A DNA stretch of 64,000 bases from an uncultured Methanobrevibacter sp. (GCF_900314695.1 NZ_OMWD01000006.1:1-64000); one strand, 5' to 3'. Positions 27,397-36,375 are shown, counted from the first letter of the stretch. The notes: generated from the sequence alone by a model not told the origin. Numbers and translations: made by a program.

Positions 27397-27812
27397 TGGC
27401 TCTTAATTTAAGTCCCGAAACAGGCGTTAAACTTACAAAAAAAGATCGTGCACATGTACTGAAAAAAATGAAACAGGGATGGAAAGCAACTTGTCTTATT
27501 CCTGACTATATCTTTGATGAAAATGGAGATATTCAGATTGCATCCGACATTAACAGACGTGTGGTAAAGACAGTCAGATTCAAGGATGACGGAATCCATA
27601 TTGAAAAGGCTTTGAAAACTAAGACATTAAGGATTCCTTGGATAAAAATAATAGCTATAAATCAATCAAAAGAAGTTAAGGACGGTTTGGAAATACAAAT
27701 GAATGACGGAAGATATGTTGCATTCAGCATTTACAATTCCTATAAAATAAAACAGATTACAGAATTTATAGCTAATTATATTGTAGATAAAAAAAAGAAT
27801 AATTTAAATTAA
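27396..27812 (+). CDS. Hypothetical protein cotranslated with the CobB/CobQ-like gene
   Basis: The protein is 138 residues. The ATG overlaps the stop of the previous gene by one base (TAATG), so the two are translationally coupled. The N-terminus is basic (VKLTKKDRAHVLKKMKQGWK). The C-terminal ~80 residues have alternating strands (VVKTVRFKDDGIHIE, LEIQMNDGRYVAFSIY) reminiscent of a PH-like or bPH domain. No known family is recognised. It ends at a 10-bp-stem hairpin shared with ribB. Confidence 0.65.
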   Translation: MALNLSPETGVKLTKKDRAHVLKKMKQGWKATCLIPDYIFDENGDIQIASDINRRVVKTVRFKDDGIHIEKALKTKTLRIPWIKIIAINQSKEVKDGLEIQMNDGRYVAFSIYNSYKIKQITEFIANYIVDKKKNNLN

Positions 27813-27820
27813 TTATTCTT
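27795..27820. terminator. Bidirectional hairpin between convergent genes
   Basis: AAGAATAATT (27795-27804) and AATTATTCTT (27811-27820) form a perfect 10-bp stem with a 6-nt loop, spanning the stop codons of the upstream plus-strand gene and of ribB. Confidence 0.5.
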
Positions 27821-28496
27821 CTAAATATTTATTAATGATATCTTCGCCTCTAAGCAAGATTAATCCATTCTCTTCAGCATATTTGCGAGCATCGGCGATT
27901 GAAGTAGCCTGTCCGGTTTCACCATCCATCATTTCACAAACTACACATACCGGAGTAACACCTGCAAGTTCACATAATGCAAGACCTATTTCAGTGTGTC
28001 CCCTTCTATTTTTTACAAGTCCGTCCGCTCCTCTTAAAAGACAAACATGCCCAGGAGATCTAAAAGTAGCTCCGAATTCATCAAATCTTTCATCTTTCAT
28101 CATTAAAGCCATTTCACTAATGGTCATTGCTCTGTCATGATCTGTTACACCTGTGAAAGATTTTCTGTGATTGGTCCAAATTGAAAAGGAAGACCTTTCA
28201 TCATATGGAATATCATTTGGTGCAAGTTCAGCAAGTTCTGGATATTTTTCACATGCAGCTTGCATAATATCAACCATAAACGGTAATTTAATTGCTTCAC
28301 AAAAATCAGAATGTAGACAGTTACAAATTAAACCACCAGCATCATTTCTCATGGTTGCAATTGATTTAGGGGTTACGAATTCGGAAGCGATAATCATGTC
28401 AACTTCGCCTTCCCTATCATCATCATCAAAAACAAGTACGAATTCACCGTTTCTAATAGCTTCTAAAGCTTTATCTAAGTTTGTTTCTTGATTCAT
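27813..28496 (-). CDS. ribB: 3,4-dihydroxy-2-butanone 4-phosphate synthase
   Basis: The protein is 227 residues. It converts ribulose 5-phosphate to dihydroxybutanone phosphate for riboflavin. The signature FDDDDREGEVDMI (acidic loop) is near residue 22, and GHVCLLRG, RRGHTEIGLAL and CEMMDGETG follow. No GTP cyclohydrolase II domain is fused. A Shine-Dalgarno sequence AAGGAG (28505-28510) lies 8 bp before the ATG. The leader contains an FMN riboswitch, so expression should fall when FMN is abundant. The riboflavin kinase gene lies just upstream on the same strand. Confidence 0.95.
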   Translation of the reverse strand: MNQETNLDKALEAIRNGEFVLVFDDDDREGEVDMIIASEFVTPKSIATMRNDAGGLICNCLHSDFCEAIKLPFMVDIMQAACEKYPELAELAPNDIPYDERSSFSIWTNHRKSFTGVTDHDRAMTISEMALMMKDERFDEFGATFRSPGHVCLLRGADGLVKNRRGHTEIGLALCELAGVTPVCVVCEMMDGETGQATSIADARKYAEENGLILLRGEDIINKYLEE

Positions 28497-28547
28497 AGTA
28501 ATATCTCCTTATTTACTAGAACCAGGGCTAAAAATAACTACAATCTA

Positions 28548-28679
28548 TTACTTCTCTTCCATCCGGACTATCACCGTCGGTTTTGGAATTTCACCAAATC
28601 AACACTTAGTTTGTGCTCGTGGACTTATTTTATCAAAATCACCACCGGTGGGGAATTGCACCCCGCCCTGAGAACGTAT
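28548..28679 (-). ncRNA. FMN riboswitch (RFN element) in the ribB leader
   Basis: Read on the minus strand from 28679, the sequence has the RFN hallmarks in order: TTCTCAGGGCGGGGTGCAA, TTCCCCACCGGTGGT, the CCACGAGC piece, GGTGAAATTCCAAAACCGAC, and GGTGATAGTCCGGATGGAAG closed by GAGAA pairing with the 5' TTCTC. It lies 52 bases ahead of the ribB start. The consensus match is too extensive to be chance. FMN riboswitches are mainly bacterial. Confidence 0.93.
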
Positions 28680-28750
28680 TATCAAATATATTAGTCATAT
28701 ATAAAAAACTTTTTGGTAAATCTGTAAAAATATAAAATTAATTAAAAAAA

Positions 28751-29125
28751 TTAGAACTCCAAAGATACAATGTCACCATCGGCAAGATTGTACTCATCCC
28801 TTAACTTCTTTTCACAAATGAATTCCAGATAATTTTCTTCATGAGTGGTCTTGGCAGGAAAGACAATAGCTCCATTAACATTATCATTTAATATTGCTTC
28901 AATATATTTTACAGCTCCAAATTCAGTATCTGGCTTTATTAAATTTTCACACTCATTTTTGATTTTATTAATCTCGCCAAGATATTCTTCACTAACTATG
29001 ACATTTAAAGTTCCGGGATATGGAATAAAACCCAAATTTTTTTCAAACTCTTTAGTGTAAAATTCCTGTGATAGAAAATATGATCCTTTCCCCAAACCGC
29101 TTACTATTTCACCCTCTATTTTCAT
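28751..29125 (-). CDS. ribK: CTP-dependent riboflavin kinase
   Basis: The protein is 124 residues, a single DUF120-type domain as in the archaeal CTP-using riboflavin kinase. Motifs are GLGKGSYFLS near the N-terminus, FIPYPGTLNV, and the KLRDEYNLADGDIV end. It phosphorylates riboflavin to FMN. There is no fused helix-turn-helix regulator domain as in RbkR. It is upstream of the riboswitch-ribB unit on the same strand, so kinase and precursor synthesis are neighbours; ribH is elsewhere (58818-59234). Confidence 0.93.
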   Translation of the reverse strand: MKIEGEIVSGLGKGSYFLSQEFYTKEFEKNLGFIPYPGTLNVIVSEEYLGEINKIKNECENLIKPDTEFGAVKYIEAILNDNVNGAIVFPAKTTHEENYLEFICEKKLRDEYNLADGDIVSLEF

Positions 29126-29347
29126 GAAAAAACCTCTAATTAAATTACATGTACTAATTGTTAATGTTAAAATATTTAATCATTTTTTTAATTTAGTTGA
29201 AATGTAAAATATTTTATTAAAACTTAATCTAACAAATATAGATACATAACTATAATTAACTCATTTTTGTTATAAATATTTTAAAGAAATTTATTTTAAC
29301 TATCATGAATATAAATACTATCACAAATTATTTTACAGGGTAATATA

Positions 29348-30994
29348 ATGGAAATAAAAACTATCTCATCGGATGTATTAATAATAGGATCTGGAGGGGC
29401 AGGTTCCAGAGCAGCAATAGAAGTTGATGATGCTGGTTTAAAACCCCTCATAGTTTCTAAAGGTCTTTCATTTAGATCTGGTTGTACTGGAATGGCTGAA
29501 GGCGGTTATAATGCTGTTTTCAAAACTGTAGACAAAGACGATTCAATAGAAGCTCACATGCACGACACCCTTAAGGGAGGAAGTTACCTCAACGATGAAA
29601 AACTTGTTGAAATATTAGTCAATGAATCACCAAAAAGATTGATAGATTTGGAAAATTATGGAGCTCTATTTGACCGTCAGGAATCAGGTGAAATTGATCA
29701 AAGACCATTCGGTGGGCAATCTTTTAGAAGAACATGTTATCAAGGAGACAGAACAGGCGCAGAATTGTTAAATGCACTTAAAGAAGAAATCATTAGAAGA
29801 GATATTGAATGTATTGAAGAAGTAATGATAACATCACTTGTATGCGAAGGCACACAGGTAATAGGTGCATGCGGATTTGATTTAAAAGATTCCAGTTTAA
29901 TATATTTCCAAGCAAAATCAACAATATTGGCCAGTGGAGGAGCTGGTCAATTATACCCTGTAACATCAAACACATTCCAGAAAAATGGAGACGGATATGC
30001 AATAGCATTTAGAGCCGGAGCCAATTTGATTGATATGGAACAAATTCAATTCCACCCGACAGGTATGGTAAAACCAAAAACCAAAAGGGGAATTTTAGTA
30101 ACCGAAGCAGTAAGAGCTGAAGGTGGAATCCTCCTAAACAAAGATGGTGAAAGATTCATGTCCAAATATGCTCCTGAAAAAATGGAACTAGCCACACGCG
30201 ATGTTGTTGCTCGCTCAATATATCATGAAATAATTGAAGGAAAAGGAACAGATGATGGAGGAGTCTATTTAGATATTTCTCATTTGGATGACGATTATAT
30301 TGATGAAAAACTCGAAACAATGGTTTTGCAGTTCGAAAATGTTGGTGTAGACATTAAACATGAGCCAATAGAAGTGGCTCCTACCGCACATCACTTTATG
30401 GGTGGTTTGAAAATCAATACTGATGCATCAACATCCCTTGAAAACCTATTTGGAGCAGGGGAAGTTTGCGGAGGAGTTCATGGAGCAAACCGTTTGGGAG
30501 GTAATGCACTGGCAGATACACAAGTGTTTGGAAAAATAGCCGGTGAAAGTGCATCCAAAGCCGCCAAACAAACCGATTTAAAAACCAATGAAGAAATGGT
30601 TGAAAAAGAAGCTTCAAGAATTGAAGGAATTATCAAAAAAGGTACTATCAAACCACAGGAATTTAAGAACAGAATTAAAAAATTAATGTGGGAGAAAGTA
30701 GCTATTGTAAGAGATGAAAAAACATTAAACGAAGCTTTAGGTGAACTTCTAGAAATGCAAAAGGAACTGGACAGCCTTGACGTAAGTGAGAAAAAGCAGT
30801 ATAATACCGAATTGGTAACAGCTCTTGAAGTAATCAACATGGTTGAAATATGTATTTTAACTGTAAAATCAGCAATACTTCGTAGAGAAAGTAGGGGTGC
30901 TCATTTCAGATCTGATTTCCCTGAAAGTCTAGATGAATGGAAAAAAAGTATTGTAATAAATAAAAATAAAATAGAATTTGAAGCTAGATATTAG
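29348..30994 (+). CDS. tfrA: Thiol:fumarate reductase subunit A (CoM/CoB-dependent)
   Basis: The protein is 548 residues, a flavoprotein of the succinate dehydrogenase/fumarate reductase family. The FAD loop GSGGAGSRAA is near residue 14, FHPTGM and the catalytic-region TRDVVAR follow, then APTAHHFMGG and NRLGGNALADTQVFG. In Methanobacteriales this subunit with TfrB reduces fumarate using coenzymes M and B, giving succinate for biosynthesis and the heterodisulfide. tfrB is not adjacent here. A TATA-like ATATAAATACT lies near 29310 and GGGTAA precedes the ATG. The 3' end overlaps the deaminase gene by 11 bp. Confidence 0.92.
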   Translation: MEIKTISSDVLIIGSGGAGSRAAIEVDDAGLKPLIVSKGLSFRSGCTGMAEGGYNAVFKTVDKDDSIEAHMHDTLKGGSYLNDEKLVEILVNESPKRLIDLENYGALFDRQESGEIDQRPFGGQSFRRTCYQGDRTGAELLNALKEEIIRRDIECIEEVMITSLVCEGTQVIGACGFDLKDSSLIYFQAKSTILASGGAGQLYPVTSNTFQKNGDGYAIAFRAGANLIDMEQIQFHPTGMVKPKTKRGILVTEAVRAEGGILLNKDGERFMSKYAPEKMELATRDVVARSIYHEIIEGKGTDDGGVYLDISHLDDDYIDEKLETMVLQFENVGVDIKHEPIEVAPTAHHFMGGLKINTDASTSLENLFGAGEVCGGVHGANRLGGNALADTQVFGKIAGESASKAAKQTDLKTNEEMVEKEASRIEGIIKKGTIKPQEFKNRIKKLMWEKVAIVRDEKTLNEALGELLEMQKELDSLDVSEKKQYNTELVTALEVINMVEICILTVKSAILRRESRGAHFRSDFPESLDEWKKSIVINKNKIEFEARY

Positions 30995-32300
30995 CTTCTT
31001 TTAATTCTTTTAATTCTTTTATAGCCTTTCTAGCTTTGTCATAAATTTCTTGTTCATCCAAAACAACTAATTTTTTATTTTCCATCAATATTTTACCATC
31101 ACAAATGGTAGTGTCAACATTAGAACCATTAGCTGAGTAAATAATGTTTGAACTCAAATTGGAACTGTTTGGAACCATATTAGCTGAATCAGTATCAATC
31201 AAAATAATATCTGCCTTTTTGCCTACTTCAATGGAACCTATCTCATCTTCAAGTCCTAAAGCTTCTGCACCTTTAATGGTTCCCATAGTTAAAGCTTCAT
31301 CTGAAGATAAGACTTTAGGGTCAAGTGTGGATACTTTCTGAAGCAAGCTTGCAGTCTTAAGCTCTTCAATCAAATCAAGATTATTATTTGAAGAAGCGCC
31401 ATCAGTACCTATGCTTACGCAAACATCATTTTCAATCAATTTTGAAATAGGAGCGATACCTGAAGCCAATTTCATATTACTGCATGGATTATGTGAAACT
31501 TTGACATTGTTTTTCTTTATAATCTCTATTTCATTATCGTTTAACCATACACAATGAGCGGCAACAACATCTGGACCTAAAAATCCTATTTTATCCAAGT
31601 ATTCAAAAGGTCTTAATCCTTTTTCTTGAGAAACATCATTAATTTCTTTTTCAGTTTCAGAAACATGTATATGAATTCCCATATTGTATTCGTCTGCTAG
31701 TTGGCGAACTTTAATCAACAATTCCTCTGATGCTGTGTAAGGAGAATGAGGTCCAAAGAATACTTTGATTCTTCCATTAGCCATTCCATTACAATTTTCA
31801 TATAATTTAATATTTTCCTTAATTTCATTTTCCCTTCTTTCAGCATCTCCAAAATCAATCATTCCATATGATAAGACTGCCCTGATACCAGCTTCATCTA
31901 CTGCACGGGCAACATCCTCCATATAAAAATACATGTCACTGAAAGTTGTTGTACCTGATTTGATTAATTCAACGGCACCCAATAATGCCCCAATATAACA
32001 ATATTCTCCATTAAGATTTGCTTCCATAGGCCATATATGATCATTCAGCCAACTGTCCAAACTTAAGTCATCGGCTAAACCTCTAAACAATGCCATTGAT
32101 AAATGAGTATGAGTATTAATTAATCCCGGAAGTAATATTTTTCCGGTTGCATCGATTACCTTGTCAACATTTCCTTCATCGATTTCATCAGAAATTTCAG
32201 AAATAACATCATTTTTTATTAAAAGGGATTGTTCCTTATTTTCAAAGTTATTCGGATTTAAAATTAATGCATTTTTAATCAATATAGTATTATCCTTCAT
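30984..32300 (-). CDS. dadD: Amidohydrolase: 5'-deoxyadenosine / S-adenosylhomocysteine deaminase family
   Basis: The protein is 438 residues. The metal sites are NTHTHLSMALFRG (~60), HIHVSETEKE (~205), AHCVW and the catalytic GTDGASSNNNLD (~298). This is the MtaD/SahH-deaminase family; the methanogen member is known as 5'-deoxyadenosine deaminase, which also acts on S-adenosylhomocysteine and methylthioadenosine. It disposes of radical SAM by-products. The ATG follows GGTGTTATT. The convergent overlap with tfrA leaves no terminator space between them. Confidence 0.88.
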   Translation of the reverse strand: MKDNTILIKNALILNPNNFENKEQSLLIKNDVISEISDEIDEGNVDKVIDATGKILLPGLINTHTHLSMALFRGLADDLSLDSWLNDHIWPMEANLNGEYCYIGALLGAVELIKSGTTTFSDMYFYMEDVARAVDEAGIRAVLSYGMIDFGDAERRENEIKENIKLYENCNGMANGRIKVFFGPHSPYTASEELLIKVRQLADEYNMGIHIHVSETEKEINDVSQEKGLRPFEYLDKIGFLGPDVVAAHCVWLNDNEIEIIKKNNVKVSHNPCSNMKLASGIAPISKLIENDVCVSIGTDGASSNNNLDLIEELKTASLLQKVSTLDPKVLSSDEALTMGTIKGAEALGLEDEIGSIEVGKKADIILIDTDSANMVPNSSNLSSNIIYSANGSNVDTTICDGKILMENKKLVVLDEQEIYDKARKAIKELKELKEANI

Positions 32301-32342
32301 AATAACACCTAAAAAAAATAAAAAAAGTAGTTAAAAACTTAA

Positions 32343-32549
32343 TTATAAGTTTTTAATAGCTAATTTAATATCATCAGCTTTAATAGTTTTACGTTTTGCT
32401 ATTTTAGCAACTTGAGTAGCTTCTTTAGCAACGTTACGAGCAACTTCTTCAACGTATGCAGCTAATTCTGCTTTTGCATCTTCACTAACTCTTTCAGCAC
32501 CAGCTTCTTTGATGATTCTTGCAATAGGAGCTTTTGGTATTTCAGACAT
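32343..32549 (-). CDS. Archaeal histone
   Basis: The protein is 68 residues, a complete histone fold (SEIPKAPIARIIKEAGAERV...VAKIAKRKTIKADDIKLAIK). It wraps DNA as dimers and longer hypernucleosomes. The start ATG is at 32549; an in-frame GTG at 32558 belongs to the Shine-Dalgarno GAGGTG. A strong TATA-like AAATATTTAAATATT lies near 32628-32642. The gene is monocistronic and probably highly expressed. Confidence 0.95.
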   Translation of the reverse strand: MSEIPKAPIARIIKEAGAERVSEDAKAELAAYVEEVARNVAKEATQVAKIAKRKTIKADDIKLAIKNL

Positions 32550-32792
32550 AATTTTCACCTCGTAAATTTTATTAAAACTTAAGACTAATTCAATTAATCT
32601 TAAGTTAGATATACATTATAATATGACTTAATATTTAAATATTTTGCTTAAATAGTTGACAAAACAAAAAAATAAGAATAAATATTTAAAAGTAGTAAGA
32701 TTTATAATGATTAATAATACTAAAACCTAAAAAAAAGTATTAAATAACACGATTACAAAAATATAAACATATAAAAAATTGGAAAGATTATA

Positions 32793-33653
32793 ATGAAAAT
32801 AAAAATTGCTGTTCCTTCCAAAGGACGAATAAGTGAACCTTCAATAAATATTTTAGAAAAGGCAGGATTAGGATTAAAGGACAGAGAAAGCAGAAAATTA
32901 ATTTCTAAAACTTTTAATAAAGATATTGATGTTTTATTTGCAAGAGCATCAGATATTCCTGAATTTGTTCAAGATGGAATAGCAGATATTGGAATAACAG
33001 GTATAGATTTAATAAAAGAAAGCGAAGCTGATGTTATCGAATTGCTTGATTTGAAATTTGGAAAAACAAATTTGGTCTTGGCGGCCCCTGAAGATTCAAA
33101 CATCAAATCAATTGATGACATTACATCCGAAATGACATTAGCTACAGAATTTCCAACATTAACAAAAAAATATCTTGAAAAAAATAATCTAAATTTAAAA
33201 ATCGTTAAATTAAGCGGATCTACAGAAGCGGCTCCATTTATAGGTGTTGCCGATTTAATAACTGATTTAACCAGTACTGGAACAACATTAAAAATGAATC
33301 ACCTGGAAATTGTAGATACATTACTTAAAAGTTCAATAGTTCTTATCGCAAATAAAAAAAGTGTTGAAACTAAAAAGGATTTAATTGATTCAGTCAGTAC
33401 CAGTATCAAAGGTGTATTGGATGCTGCACGTAAAAAATTATTAATGATGAATGTAAAAACAAAAGATTTGGAGTGTGTAAAAGAAGTTATGCCATCAATG
33501 GGTGGTTTAACAATATCTGAAGTATTGTCAGAAGAAGAAACTGTTGCAGCACAAGCAGTAATAGATGAAGATGAAGTTTTTGATCTAGTGAATAAATTAA
33601 GGAATGCAGGTGCAAAAGATATACTTGTTGTGCCTATAGAAAGAATAATATAG
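32793..33653 (+). CDS. hisG: ATP phosphoribosyltransferase, long form
   Basis: The protein is 286 residues. It catalyses the first step of histidine synthesis from ATP and PRPP. The N-terminus is KIAVPSKGRISEPS, and the PRPP loop region is LITDLTSTGTTLKMN (~155-169). The C-terminal ~75 residues form the histidine-sensing ACT-like domain, so this is the HisZ-independent long form. It is followed 5 bp later by pyrB. A TATA-like AATATTTAAAAG lies near 32681. Confidence 0.94.
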   Translation: MKIKIAVPSKGRISEPSINILEKAGLGLKDRESRKLISKTFNKDIDVLFARASDIPEFVQDGIADIGITGIDLIKESEADVIELLDLKFGKTNLVLAAPEDSNIKSIDDITSEMTLATEFPTLTKKYLEKNNLNLKIVKLSGSTEAAPFIGVADLITDLTSTGTTLKMNHLEIVDTLLKSSIVLIANKKSVETKKDLIDSVSTSIKGVLDAARKKLLMMNVKTKDLECVKEVMPSMGGLTISEVLSEEETVAAQAVIDEDEVFDLVNKLRNAGAKDILVVPIERII

Positions 33654-33658
33654 AAAAG

Positions 33659-34594
33659 GTGATTAGAATTTTTAAATTAAAAAATATAATTTCCATAAAG
33701 GATTTCGATAGGGAAGATATAGATTATATTCTTGAAGAAGCAAGCAAGTTAGAGGATATTGCTAAATCAAAAGAAATTTCTGAAGAATTAAAAGGAAAAA
33801 TATTAGGTTTAATGTTCTTTGAACCATCAACAAGAACAAGAATGTCTTTTGAAACTGCCATGAAACGTTTAAATGGTGAATGCATTGGATTTGAAACTAG
33901 TGGTTCAAGTTCCGTGTCAAAAGGTGAAAGCATTGCAGATACAGCAAAAATGTTTGAAGGATATAGTGATGCTTTGGTAATCAGACATGAACTTGAAGGA
34001 GTTTCAAAGTTCATATCAGATATTGTTGACGTTCCAGTCATTAATGCCGGAGATGGTGCAGGCCAACACCCAACACAAACATTGCTAGATTTGTATACCA
34101 TAAAAAAGGAAATTGGTGAAATCGACAATTTAAAAATAGCATTGATAGGTGATTTGAAATTCGGTCGTACAGTACATTCATTATCAAATGCATTATGTTT
34201 ATACAATAACGTTAAAATATATTTAGTATCACCGGATAAGCTTAAAATGCCTCAGGAAGTTCTTCACGATATAGATAAGACCAATATTGTTTATGAAGAA
34301 GTGAATAACATTGAAAGTATAATTGATGATGTTGACGTGTTATATGTTACAAGAATTCAAAAGGAGCGTTTTGGTGATATCAACGATTATTTAAAAATAA
34401 AAGGAGCTTATATAGTAAATAAAAAAATGCTTGAAGGTAAAGATGTTATTGTAATGCATCCATTGCCTAGAATTGATGAAATAGATACTGATGTCGATGA
34501 TACAAGATACAATAAATATTTCACTCAAGCATTCAATGCCGTTCCTGTAAGAATGGCTATTCTAAAAACATTAATTAAAAACAACCCTAAATAG
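33659..34594 (+). CDS. pyrB: Aspartate carbamoyltransferase catalytic subunit
   Basis: The protein is 311 residues. The carbamoyl-phosphate site is FEPSTRTRMSF (~55), with the SSSVSKGES loop and GQHPTQTLLDLYTI (~135). HPLPRIDEI near the end is the substrate loop. It makes carbamoyl aspartate in pyrimidine synthesis. pyrI (regulatory subunit) is not adjacent. The start is uncertain: the only early candidate is GTG at 33659 within AAAAGGTGATT, which itself looks like a Shine-Dalgarno sequence, so an unusual start a few codons later cannot be excluded. It follows hisG closely, as one operon. Confidence 0.94.
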   Translation: MIRIFKLKNIISIKDFDREDIDYILEEASKLEDIAKSKEISEELKGKILGLMFFEPSTRTRMSFETAMKRLNGECIGFETSGSSSVSKGESIADTAKMFEGYSDALVIRHELEGVSKFISDIVDVPVINAGDGAGQHPTQTLLDLYTIKKEIGEIDNLKIALIGDLKFGRTVHSLSNALCLYNNVKIYLVSPDKLKMPQEVLHDIDKTNIVYEEVNNIESIIDDVDVLYVTRIQKERFGDINDYLKIKGAYIVNKKMLEGKDVIVMHPLPRIDEIDTDVDDTRYNKYFTQAFNAVPVRMAILKTLIKNNPK

Positions 34595-34609
34595 AGAAAA
34601 GGGTTGTTT
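34579..34609. terminator. Bidirectional hairpin over the pyrB and cdc6 stop codons
   Basis: AAACAACCCT (34579-34588) pairs perfectly with AGGGTTGTTT (34600-34609) around an 11-nt loop. The stem includes the last codons of both convergent genes, whose ends overlap by 8 bp. Confidence 0.5.
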
Positions 34610-35750
34610 CAAGTAAATTTTCATCACACTGCAACTTGATGATATTGGTTCTGCCTTTTCCACGACCACGAGAAATTGTATTGGTAGAAATTATTCCCAA
34701 TAATTCAAGTTCGTTAATAAAGTCGAATATCCTTCTGTATGTAACAGCATCCTGCTTGGATAATTCCTTATATTCATCATATAATTTTCCAGAGCTGATT
34801 TCATCACCTTGTTTAGTCAAATTCAATATTGCTTCCAAAACCCTTTGCTGTTGTAAAGGCAATGTTTGAATAATTTCAGTGACCTTATTATGCTCTATTC
34901 TATCTTTTGCGATTCTAACATGTTCGCTAGTGACTTTTTCCGCATTTTCATCAAAAGCCAATTCACCAGCATTTTTAAGTAAGTCAAGAGCATATCTTGC
35001 ATCACCTTCTTCTTTGGCAGCCATAGCAGAACATAATGGAATAACATCACTATCTAAAACATCATCATTGAATGACAATTGAGCCCTTTCAGACAATATA
35101 TCACTTAATTGATCTGCTCCATAAGGAGGAAATACAATTTCCTTATCGTTCAAACTGCTGGTTACTCTGGATTTGATTAAATTTTTAAAATCAAGATAAT
35201 TACTAATGGATAAAACGGAAACATTATCTGTCCTTGTTAAAGTGTATAATATTCCATCACCGTCTTTATCGAGCAGGATATCAATTTCATCCAAAATAAC
35301 AATTAAAATTAATTTTTTACCGAAAGCATTAGTTTTGAAAATATCCCTAAAGGTATTTACGATTTCTCCTTTTGTCCAACCCCTGTTAGGAACATCCCTT
35401 CCAAGTTTTTGGCATAATTGAGCAATGACCTGATATTCAGTAGTGTAATCAGTACATCTGATATATTCAACCTTAACAAAAACATTTTTATGGCTTGCTG
35501 CATCAATTAGTTGTTCACGGGCAAATTTGGATGCTGCAGTTTTACCAGTACCAGTTTTACCATATAATGTTACATTCGAAGGCGTTACTTGATTTAGTGC
35601 ATCAACCCAATATTTAGCTATTTGCCTTATCTGTTCTTCTCTGTGAACTAATTTTTCAGGTAAAAATCTGTGATCTAAAGGTTTTTTATCTTTAAAAATG
35701 ATATTTAAATCAGTTTCATTTTGTTCCATTTCATCGAAAATATTTGCCAT
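34587..35750 (-). CDS. cdc6: Orc1/Cdc6 replication initiator
   Basis: The protein is 387 residues. It has Walker A GKTGTGKTAA (~55), Walker B LIVILDEIDILL, and the sensor-1 region SVLSISNYLDF typical of Orc1/Cdc6. The C-terminal winged helix (~290-387, ISTNTISRGRGKG) binds origin DNA. It recognises ORB boxes and loads the MCM helicase. Mini-ORB boxes fill the region just upstream. Start 35750 is chosen because the in-frame GTG at 35759 is inside the Shine-Dalgarno GGTGTT. Confidence 0.95.
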   Translation of the reverse strand: MANIFDEMEQNETDLNIIFKDKKPLDHRFLPEKLVHREEQIRQIAKYWVDALNQVTPSNVTLYGKTGTGKTAASKFAREQLIDAASHKNVFVKVEYIRCTDYTTEYQVIAQLCQKLGRDVPNRGWTKGEIVNTFRDIFKTNAFGKKLILIVILDEIDILLDKDGDGILYTLTRTDNVSVLSISNYLDFKNLIKSRVTSSLNDKEIVFPPYGADQLSDILSERAQLSFNDDVLDSDVIPLCSAMAAKEEGDARYALDLLKNAGELAFDENAEKVTSEHVRIAKDRIEHNKVTEIIQTLPLQQQRVLEAILNLTKQGDEISSGKLYDEYKELSKQDAVTYRRIFDFINELELLGIISTNTISRGRGKGRTNIIKLQCDENLLETTLFSI

Positions 35751-36375
35751 TATTAACACCAGTATAAAAAATTATAAGTCAATGTAAAAATTAGAAAAAA
35801 ACTATAAGTATTAATTCCAGTGTTAATTTATTAAGCAATATCATAAATAAATGTTTTTATTACAATAGTTATTATAAAATAATAAAATTGAAAATTAAAA
35901 TTCCTTAAAATAAAAAATAGATAACAATAAATCTTAATTTAGAAAAATAACAAAATTTATCAGCTTAATTAATTAAAACGCTTATAATAATAATCTAAAA
36001 TATAAAACATGAAATAGTAAAATTTCAAATATAAAATAACTATTTCAAGTGTAAAAAAATGACAAAAACAAAAAATATCAAAAGAGAAATTCCATAAAAA
36101 AGAAAATTTTAAAAAATTCTAAGAGAGTGAGAGATATGTTTCAAGTGTATCATATTTCATGCAAAAATCAATTTTCAAGACATGGTTTTCAAGTGTAACG
36201 AAAATGAAAATTTGATTTAATATCATTAAATATCAAAATGAATGTTAAAATTGGGTTAAATTAAAAATAACGAAAAAATAGAAAAGATAAATTTCAAGTG
36301 TTTACAGATGAAATATACCTCTTCAATCTTAATATACCCTCAAAAAGTTTATACTTGAAATGCACCTCTCCCTCA
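35751..36375. other. Probable chromosome replication origin (oriC)
   Basis: This 625-bp AT-rich gap between cdc6 and the DUF2299-like gene holds mini-ORB boxes at 36043-36055, 36139-36151, 36187-36199, 36292-36304, 36301-36313 (degenerate) and 36348-36360. They occur in both orientations and match the TTTACACTTGAAA box of the Methanothermobacter origin. Several carry a conserved ACCTC flank, the counterpart of the ORB G-string. The part nearest cdc6 (35760-36040) is nearly pure A/T and would serve as the unwinding element. Confidence 0.85.
36043..36360. repeat. Cluster of mini-ORB boxes
   Basis: Boxes are TTTCAAGTGTAAA (36043), TTTCAAGTGTATC (36139), TTTCAAGTGTAAC (36187), TTTCAAGTGTTTA (36292), TTTACAGATGAAA (36301) and TTTATACTTGAAA (36348). 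The first four point one way and the last two the other, so the orientation switches at about 36300. Confidence 0.8.

Noticed and set aside
30478..30840. 120-codon minus-strand frame inside tfrA
   Set aside because: It is a shadow of a well-supported flavoprotein.
33724..34206. 160-codon minus-strand frame inside pyrB
   Set aside because: pyrB motifs are all present on the other strand; no ribosome site for the antisense frame.
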